A stretch of DNA of 10,101 bases, taken from contig JBKPCR010000042.1 of the NCBI GenBank assembly GCA_046727435.1, positions 1-10,101 on the forward strand, given 5' to 3'. A model generated the notes under the pieces. The model saw only the letters and a list, made by a program, of their open reading frames with translations, did not search any database and was not told the DNA's origin. The translations under genes were made by a program, and so were the position numbers. Source of the stretch: CAVPRW01 sp046727435 [NCBI: bacterium] (GTDB taxonomy: Bacteria > Tectomicrobia > Entotheonellia > J063). Shown here piece by piece: positions 5,766-10,101 of the stretch; position 1 is the stretch's first letter; each line of letters starts with the position of its first letter.

Positions 5766-6137
5766 TCAAGGCAAAGTGTCGATGATCACGTCCCCGTTGT
5801 CCACCACGTGCAAGATGACGCGGTAGCCATAGAGCAAGGACATGCCGATGAGTGGGCCACCTTCTGCTTGCAAGACCAGCACTTCACGTTCTTCTTCGTT
5901 CCACATGACTGTAGCCAGGTAAAGGTTGAGCACGACGGAGCGCCCATCCCCGAGCATAGCACGGCGATTGCCCACGAAGCGGAGGTTGAGGGCACGCACG
6001 ACATGGCTCGGCAGTGTCAAGAAACCGTTGAAGCCAGTATCAATCACGACCTCGATTGCTTCCTGTCGTTGGTCCGGACCTGCGACCACAAGACGAATCG
6101 TGGCTTCGCGATTGGCGGTCACGACCCCTGTAATCAT
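5766..6137 (-). CDS. Clan AA aspartic protease, DTGF type (retropepsin-like)
   Basis: 123 residues; a single-lobed retropepsin-like protease expected to act as a dimer. The catalytic motif is D33-T34-G35-F36 in VVIDTGFNGFLTLP, which is the DTGF signature of the AF_0612-like group (TIGR03698). The hydrophobic psi-loop strand 'GGPLIGMSLLYGYRV' near residues 90-105 is where the second conserved Gly-containing motif is expected. No signal peptide or membrane segment is present, so it should be cytoplasmic. Its ATG (6135-6137) overlaps the TGA of the upstream gene by four bases (ATGA), implying translational coupling. Physiological substrates of this family are unknown. It is opposite in orientation to the cassette genes. 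Confidence 0.85.
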   Translation of the reverse strand: MITGVVTANREATIRLVVAGPDQRQEAIEVVIDTGFNGFLTLPSHVVRALNLRFVGNRRAMLGDGRSVVLNLYLATVMWNEEEREVLVLQAEGGPLIGMSLLYGYRVILHVVDNGDVIIDTLP

Positions 6138-6403
6138 CGTTGCAGTACGGTGAAGTGGCCACCGAGCCGGTACGCCGCGGCGTACCCAATGCGCAGCCCA
6201 TACAGCACTGCCTCGGGCCGTTTAGCAAGCGCACGTTTTGTTGCCACCAGATCGTCGTCATCGATTTCGTAGTCGCCTGTTTCGATGTCAATGACGAGAA
6301 ACTTGCCCTTGTGTTCAGCCTCGACCTTAGCGCGGATCTGTTGCTCATAAATCGCTTCTCCACGCGCAGCGACCTCGTCGGCCGGATAATGCGGGTAGGG
6401 CAT
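6134..6403 (-). CDS. Small hypothetical partner of the DTGF protease
   Basis: 89 residues from ATG 6403 (MPYPHYPADEV...). This start is chosen because AGAAGGAG lies about 9 nt upstream; the longer frame to 6442 lacks such a site. The N-terminal half is helical and charged (EAIYEQQIRAKVEAEHKGK). The second half is a strand-rich acidic segment, FLVIDIETGDYEIDDDD, then a helix and 'VLYGLRIGYAAAYRLGGHF'. I do not recognise a named domain. I recall similar proteins beside small DTGF proteases in other bacteria, which would make this a conserved two-gene unit, possibly an adaptor, substrate or antitoxin-like partner; that is memory and inference. It is first in the operon and overlaps the protease gene by 4 nt. 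Confidence 0.75.
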   Translation of the reverse strand: MPYPHYPADEVAARGEAIYEQQIRAKVEAEHKGKFLVIDIETGDYEIDDDDLVATKRALAKRPEAVLYGLRIGYAAAYRLGGHFTVLQR

Positions 6404-6456
6404 GAGGGCATTCTCCTTCTGAGAGGGTTGTTGGCAGATCACCCCATACTTAATCT

Positions 6457-6462
6457 ATTATA
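6457..6462 (-). promoter_or_regulatory. Candidate -10 box for the protease operon
   Basis: The minus strand reads TATAAT exactly at 6462-6457, about 55 bases before the ATG at 6403 and in an AT-rich patch. No clear TTGACA lies 17 bases upstream, so this is a possible sigma-70 promoter resting on the -10 alone. Confidence 0.45.
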
Positions 6463-6490
6463 CATGGTTCGTCGCATGATTAGAATGGCC

Positions 6491-6580
6491 GGTAGTGTCC
6501 TAAATCTGAGTTGCCGCCTTTAGAGTGGCGCCCACTGGGCATAGCTCATCTGGATAGCAACGCACTTTTAGGACACTATG
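6491..6580. mobile_element. MITE-like element 1 (90 bp)
   Basis: Imperfect terminal inverted repeats: 6493-6514 (TAGTGTCCTAAA..., 22 nt) matches the reverse complement of 6557-6578 at 19 of 22 positions, including the first 12 without a break. An exact 8-bp direct repeat, GAATGGCC, flanks the element at 6483-6490 and 6581-6588, consistent with a target-site duplication. The interior is too short to code for a transposase, so it would be a non-autonomous derivative of an IS that duplicates 8 bp. The parent IS cannot be named from this. Confidence 0.65.
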
Positions 6581-6660
6581 GAATGGCCACCCCCATTGCT
6601 TTCGGCTTCGATTGGGGCGACCCTTTGGGCGGGCACATAAGGCAGGCCTAACCAGGCGCT

Positions 6661-6757
6661 AGACTGTGTGAAAGCCCCGAGTTCGGGCATTTTCGACGAA
6701 GTAAGCCCTTGATTTTATAGAGGTGCATTTTTGAAAAATTGAGTTTTCACACAGTCT
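6661..6757. mobile_element. MITE-like element 2 (97 bp)
   Basis: Perfect 13-bp terminal inverted repeats: AGACTGTGTGAAA at 6661-6673 and its complement at 6745-6757. The 6-bp direct repeat GGCGCT flanks it (6655-6660 and 6758-6763). The AT-rich interior (CCTTGATTTTATAG, TGAGTTTTCACACAGTCT) resembles the ends of IS elements with AGACTGT-type termini. No transposase is encoded, so it is probably a deletion derivative mobilised in trans. The short direct repeat could be chance, since GCGC is itself palindromic. Confidence 0.65.
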
Positions 6758-6843
6758 GGCGCTCGAATTGTCTGTGCGGTTGAACTTGTAACCTGTTGTT
6801 TCCATTGTCAAAGGGGGGCAGGAAGGATTTGTCACCGCAGATC

Positions 6844-7256
6844 ATGTGTACGAATCTTGTGTGGTCTGATTTAGATGCTGCTCTGGTCACCTACACCGTC
6901 GAACAGGTCGCACTCTTGGTCGCCTCCGTGGATGTGCGGTTATCGCTTGCTGATGTCGTGCAGGTAGCGAGAGACTTCACACACATGAAATGTCGTGTCA
7001 AACCGTTGCGTAATGGCAACAACGACCCGCTGAAAGATTATAACGACTATTGCGAGGGCGCGATAACCGAAATTGTCGCGCTCTCACGTGAGGTGACGGA
7101 CCGTGCCACAGCAATTCGTGGGCAATACGGATTTAAGACGCCCGATGCTATCCACCTTTCCGCCGCCGTAGTGATTTGGGGTGCGATCTGTTTCTCACCA
7201 ATGACCACCGGCTTGATCACTTTCCCGATATCGTGGTCGAAGTCGTCCAACCATAA
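6844..7256 (+). pseudogene. PIN-domain toxin-like gene, frameshifted
   Basis: The middle of this stretch reads like a PIN-domain ribonuclease (VapC-like): 'KCRVKPLRNGN', 'YGFKTPDAIHLSAA'. After IWG (about 7180) the frame changes: bases 7182-7256 encode CDLFLTNDHRLDHFPD... and end in TAA, exactly the expected PIN C-terminus with the conserved FLTND. One base is missing near 7179-7182. At the other end, the usual acidic start strand (like VYLDSCVVIYLVE) appears only in broken form in another frame (VY-ESCVV near 6846-6867), so there is a second lesion near the start. No antitoxin gene is visible upstream, where two MITE-like elements lie. The frame that runs on past 7256 has no family meaning. 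PIN toxins cleave RNA; this copy is most likely inactive. Confidence 0.75.
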
Positions 7257-7292
7257 CGGGGCGCTCGTTTCGGGGGAGATCGATCGGCCTCG

Positions 7293-7658
7293 TCAATCGC
7301 CTGCCTTGGCCTCATCCGGAGGACCTTCAGGCATGCCGGCATCGATCCAGGCCACGATCTCATCGATCTCTGCACTCGACAGAAAGGGCCCTTGCAGCGG
7401 CATCTTCCCAAAGCCACCGACGCCACGGACCAGCGACCGAACCAGATGCGTTTCCCGGCCAGGGACACCGGGTTGGATGGCGCGGAGCCCCGACAGAACA
7501 GCGGTGGCAAGCTGCTGCGGAGTTTCCCAGTAATATTCGTGGATGCCTGGATACGGCTCGCGTCCCCACCGCACGATCCAGCGCTCCATGATGCCGTCCA
7601 GGATGGCTTTAACCCTGGGCCAGTAGACTGGCGCCTCGGGCGGGTGACCCTCATGCAT
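7293..7658 (-). CDS. Cytochrome-c-like small protein without a heme motif
   Basis: 121 residues from ATG 7658, with GGAG about 8 nt upstream. The C-terminal part, 'GFGKMPLQGPFLSSAEID' followed by 'EIVAWIDAGMPEGP', is the wording of the last helix of small class I c-type cytochromes, including a possible axial methionine. There is no CXXCH anywhere and no signal peptide, so covalent heme is not expected. The N-terminal half ('VYWPRVKAILDGIMERWIVRWGR', with PYPGIHEYYWE after it) is rich in Trp, Arg and His. It may be a heme-free relative used as a binding module, or a member of an uncharacterised family. It lies 174 bases after the mqnA stop on the same strand, without overlap. Confidence 0.65.
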   Translation of the reverse strand: MHEGHPPEAPVYWPRVKAILDGIMERWIVRWGREPYPGIHEYYWETPQQLATAVLSGLRAIQPGVPGRETHLVRSLVRGVGGFGKMPLQGPFLSSAEIDEIVAWIDAGMPEGPPDEAKAGD

Positions 7659-7831
7659 GGCCCTATCTCCAGGATTATGGTTGCAGCCTCAGTATCCACG
7701 TAGCAGTGCAGAGCAGTCAGCTCGCCTGGAAAACATGAGATAGTACATGACCCAGCTTCGAGAGGGTGTGCTTACAACGAGGACTTCCTGCGTATGGCGG
7801 AAAGCTACGGGTCTCCGGCTGGGGGCTTCCC

Positions 7832-8590
7832 TCACTCCGCGTGGGTATTGAGTTGCTCAAGATAGTGTTTGAAGCGCTCGATGGCCCGCTGCTCTGGTAC
7901 GCCGAGGAAGTATCGAATCCCTTGCGTATACTCCAAGATATCACGGGGATGCATCAGCACGTCGTCCCGCCCTTCGGCGGCTCGAAAGAGACCATCTGCC
8001 CAGTCTTGCATCCCGGTGTAGAGCGCGTCCTCCAGGGAGGTCACCTCTTTGCCGTCTAACGCTTTGCGGACGACCCAACGCGCGAAGACAAAGGGCAGGC
8101 CCGTCCACTGAGACCATTCCTCTCCCAGATCATAGGTATGGGGGTAATCCCAGGCGCCGTGTCGCTGGCGCAGGCCCTCGCTGCCGATGAGGAGGAAGGC
8201 GTCGTTGGCATCTCCGAGCGTCGTGTAAGCCGCTGGCTGTACGTGATGTTTGAGGGTGAGCAGGACCTTCAGGAGGAGGGCAGAGGTGGCAGCCTCATCA
8301 GGGATGCCGATGCGGGCACCGATCAACTCATGGAGAGGTCGCTTCGAGTGCAGCGCCACACTGCTAGCCCTACGCACGGTAGCCAGGCAAAACCCTGACA
8401 GGAAACGAAACTGCTCGTCCAGCGGGAAACAATCCACCAGGGGCATCGGCCCAGCATCGATCTCACCCCTGGCGGCGGCTCCGGCTAGGGCACTGGGTAC
8501 CATGTCATATAATTCGACCCCGCGCCGCTCCATCTCGAAGTAGAAGGGCTCGCAGCTGAGGTAAGGAATGCGTGCAACTTTCAGCGCCAT
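7832..8590 (-). CDS. mqnA: Chorismate dehydratase (MqnA), futalosine menaquinone pathway
   Basis: About 252 residues, close to the usual MqnA length. It converts chorismate to 3-[(1-carboxyvinyl)oxy]benzoate, the entry step of the futalosine route to menaquinone, in the cytoplasm. It has the periplasmic-binding-protein-like fold. Family features seen: N-terminal 'VARIPYLSCEPF', 'GEIDAGPMPLVDCF', 'IGIPDEAATSALLLKVLL', 'FLLIGSEGLRQ', and the diagnostic 'YDLGEEWSQWTGLPFVFARW'. Two ATGs compete: 8596 has GGAGG only 3 nt away; 8590 has it at 9 nt and matches the short N-terminus of relatives, so 8590 is chosen. No mqnB, mqnC or mqnD is adjacent, so the pathway genes are dispersed. MqnD is a paralogue, but the YDLGEEW motif favours MqnA. 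Confidence 0.88.
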   Translation of the reverse strand: MALKVARIPYLSCEPFYFEMERRGVELYDMVPSALAGAAARGEIDAGPMPLVDCFPLDEQFRFLSGFCLATVRRASSVALHSKRPLHELIGARIGIPDEAATSALLLKVLLTLKHHVQPAAYTTLGDANDAFLLIGSEGLRQRHGAWDYPHTYDLGEEWSQWTGLPFVFARWVVRKALDGKEVTSLEDALYTGMQDWADGLFRAAEGRDDVLMHPRDILEYTQGIRYFLGVPEQRAIERFKHYLEQLNTHAE

Positions 8591-8753
8591 GCCCATACAC
8601 CTCCGCGACGGCCCTCCGTAGGGCGTCTTGGGGTCTGTTTTCCAGCCCTTCTCCCCGTACCCTGACTGTTTCCCGGATGGAGAGGAAATCAGTGCTCAAA
8701 CTACGTTGCGTAATAGTGACGTCTACTGATTGATGACACAGTCTCCACCCTGA

Positions 8754-8776
8754 CCCTCCCCCGCGATGGGGGAGGG
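8754..8776. terminator. GC-rich hairpin downstream of the NHL gene
   Basis: CCCTCCCCC (8754-8762) pairs perfectly with GGGGGAGGG (8768-8776) around a 5-base loop. It lies about 32 bases past the NHL stop codon. There is no following T-run on the minus strand, so it is an imperfect intrinsic terminator, or one copy of a dispersed palindromic repeat. Confidence 0.45.
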
Positions 8777-8808
8777 AGGCATGGCGTTGGAAATGCCGCA
8801 CTCAGGGC

Positions 8809-9840
8809 TTAGAGGCGGGGACCAACGAAGGTGGGAGAGAGCTTACGATACACCTGGACGCGGTTGCGAGCCGATTCCACCACGAAAATCCGGTTCTCGG
8901 CATCAACTGCGACGCCGGTCGGCCCCCAGAAGTCCTTTTCTCGCTCCAGCCCGTAGGCGCGCTCGCGCTCTTGGTACATCTCCGGATTGGCGTCGAGCTT
9001 GTCCTTCGCCCACTTGGAGAGGGTCGCATCGCCAGTTTTCAGGGCAATGAAGTCCCCTTCGGGGTCGAAGACCTGCAGCCGATTGTTCAGCCAGTCGGCG
9101 ACATAGATAACGCCATCTTGATCTACGGCAACGCCGGAGGGGCGATTGAATTGCCCTTCACCCGTGCCCGACGTGCCAAACTGCATCAAGAACTGCCCGT
9201 CGGGGCCGAACTTCTGGATCCGGTCGTTGCGCCAGTCGGAGACATACACATCGCCGGCGCCATCGACGGCGATGCCCCACGGCATATTGAACTGGCCCGG
9301 GCCGCTGCCGGTCGAGCCCCACTTCGCCAGGAACCGGCCATCCTTGGTGAATTTCTGGATGCGGTTATTACCGCTGTCCACCACATAGGCGTTGTCGTCG
9401 GCATCGAAGGCGATACCGGACGGGCGATTGAGCTCGCCATCGCCGCTTCCTGGTCGCTCCTGCCACTTGCTGATGTAATCGCCATCCTTGCTAAAAATCG
9501 ACACGCGATTGGTCCATTCATCGGTTACATATACATTCCCGGCGCGGTCAAAGGCAACGGCCGTCGGCCATACCAGCGAGCCATCATCAAAGTTAAACTC
9601 ATGCGGTCCTTGCGACGTCACGCCACGAGCAAAGGCCGTGACGTACTCTTCGTCGTCGAGTGTGAGGACGGTGATACGAGTGCCTTCCGGACGATATTCA
9701 GAGGCACGGCACAGCACGTATAACAGGTCGCCCTGTCCTCGGGCGACAAAGACCGGCGAGGTAAACCCCGGTCCGAATTGCTCGCCACGGCCGATGGTGT
9801 GGCTATATTGCAAAATAACGGAATTCGCAACGGTCGGCAT
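8809..9840 (-). CDS. NHL-repeat six-bladed beta-propeller protein
   Basis: 343 residues. Repeated NHL blades are plain: 'WPTAVAFDRAGNVYVTDEW', 'RPSGIAFDADDNAYVVDSG', 'MPWGIAVDGAGDVYVSDWR', 'RPSGVAVDQDGVIYVADWL' and 'GPTGVAVDAENRIFVVES'. Each is followed by a NRIQKF-type strand and a 'DGxFLxKWG' linker. Residues ~240-290 form a charged helical insertion (SKWAKDKLDANPEMYQERE) between the fourth and last blades. There is no signal peptide, and a GAGGTG lies about 5 nt before ATG 9840. NHL propellers bind proteins, RNA or small ligands; no enzyme residues are evident. It is on the same strand as the DUF1501 gene upstream (110 bases apart) and may be co-transcribed with it. The role is unknown. 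Confidence 0.88.
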   Translation of the reverse strand: MPTVANSVILQYSHTIGRGEQFGPGFTSPVFVARGQGDLLYVLCRASEYRPEGTRITVLTLDDEEYVTAFARGVTSQGPHEFNFDDGSLVWPTAVAFDRAGNVYVTDEWTNRVSIFSKDGDYISKWQERPGSGDGELNRPSGIAFDADDNAYVVDSGNNRIQKFTKDGRFLAKWGSTGSGPGQFNMPWGIAVDGAGDVYVSDWRNDRIQKFGPDGQFLMQFGTSGTGEGQFNRPSGVAVDQDGVIYVADWLNNRLQVFDPEGDFIALKTGDATLSKWAKDKLDANPEMYQERERAYGLEREKDFWGPTGVAVDAENRIFVVESARNRVQVYRKLSPTFVGPRL

Positions 9841-9950
9841 GTTCGCACCTCACAGCATATGGGTTGACCATGACCTGGAGCGCCGCCCCCTGCCATAAGC
9901 AAGGGGTTTGGCGCTCGACGATAGCCGTGTCCTATGGGACGTCGGCGTGT

Positions 9951-10101
9951 CTAGAGGAAATCAAGCTGCTCGAAGGTCCCACCGACGATGGGCTTCGAAT
10001 CCATCTTCATCCACTTCTCCAGCAATGTCGCGTAGAGGCCGCGGAAATCGTTGTTGAAGTGGAGATCCCCTTCCAACAATTTCCCGGCTTCGAGGGAAGG
10101 A
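9951..10101 (-). CDS. DUF1501 protein, C-terminal end (partial)
   Basis: The 3' end of a minus-strand gene; the stop TAG is at 9951-9953 and the gene continues beyond the right edge. The visible 49 residues include 'GDLHFNNDFRGLYATLLEKW' and end 'IVGGTFEQLDFL'. This is the typical close of DUF1501 proteins (sulfatase/phosphatase-superfamily relatives, often exported by Tat and encoded beside DUF1800 genes). Catalytic residues lie outside the window. It stands 110 bases upstream of the NHL gene on the same strand. Confidence 0.8.
   Translation of the reverse strand, partial: PSLEAGKLLEGDLHFNNDFRGLYATLLEKWMKMDSKPIVGGTFEQLDFL

Noticed and set aside
5808-6523. Plus-strand frames of 154 and 127 codons opposite the protease operon
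   Set aside because: They are antisense shadows; the minus-strand genes have the DTGF motif, a ribosome binding site and ATGA coupling.
7246-7290. Complete attC site after the PIN pseudogene
   Set aside because: The left half looks plausible (GTCCAAC, CATAACGGGGCGCTCG) but no complementary right arm or GTT core follows before the next gene.
7659-7831. Extra gene or RNA between the cytochrome-like gene and mqnA
   Set aside because: No frame with a start signal, no tRNA-like fold and no strong hairpin were seen in this stretch.

Overview
The window comes from a high-GC, probably Gram-negative bacterium. Two exported proteins carry Sec signal peptides, an mqnA gene points to the futalosine route to menaquinone, and NHL-propeller and DUF1501-type genes are present. 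That mix, with a PF04392-type substrate-binding protein, would fit Methylomirabilota, Rokubacteria, Tectomicrobia or similar soil and subsurface lineages. The sequence alone does not settle the taxon.

The left half (about 1-4613, probably to about 5740) is an array of integron gene cassettes. Five attC-type recombination sites lie at 51-139, 1464-1545, 2690-2771, 3771-3858 and 4549-4613, all in the same orientation. Each folds into an imperfect hairpin with two unpaired bases, a G and then an A, on the left arm. Each ends in a GTT core where cassette boundaries are cut. The cassettes each carry a plus-strand gene with its own ribosome binding site: an exported YVTN-type beta-propeller, a PF04392 ABC-transporter substrate-binding protein, a class I SAM methyltransferase, an HNH endonuclease, and a protein with a CAP12/Pycsar-effector-like TIR domain (a probable NAD-consuming anti-phage effector, frameshifted at its C-terminus). 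No integrase gene or attI site is in the window, so this is either the interior of a large chromosomal integron or an integrase-less attC cluster. Cargo GC falls visibly in the last two cassettes.

The middle (about 5740-7260) looks like the eroded end of the array. It holds a minus-strand operon of a small hypothetical protein and a DTGF-type retropepsin-like protease (4-nt overlap). It also has two non-coding inverted-repeat elements resembling MITEs (6491-6580 and 6661-6757) and a doubly broken PIN-domain toxin gene. Half-site motifs (GTTAGGC at 5740, GCCTAAC at 6646, GTTGAAC at 6779) hint at one more cassette whose attC was split by the second MITE. This is suggestive, not proven.

The right part (about 7290-10101) is entirely minus-strand and looks like ordinary chromosome: a cytochrome-c-like small protein without a heme motif, mqnA (chorismate dehydratase), an NHL-repeat propeller protein, and the C-terminal end of a DUF1501 protein running off the window. 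The array genes and these genes share no evident pathway. They appear to be neighbours only because the array was built next to them.
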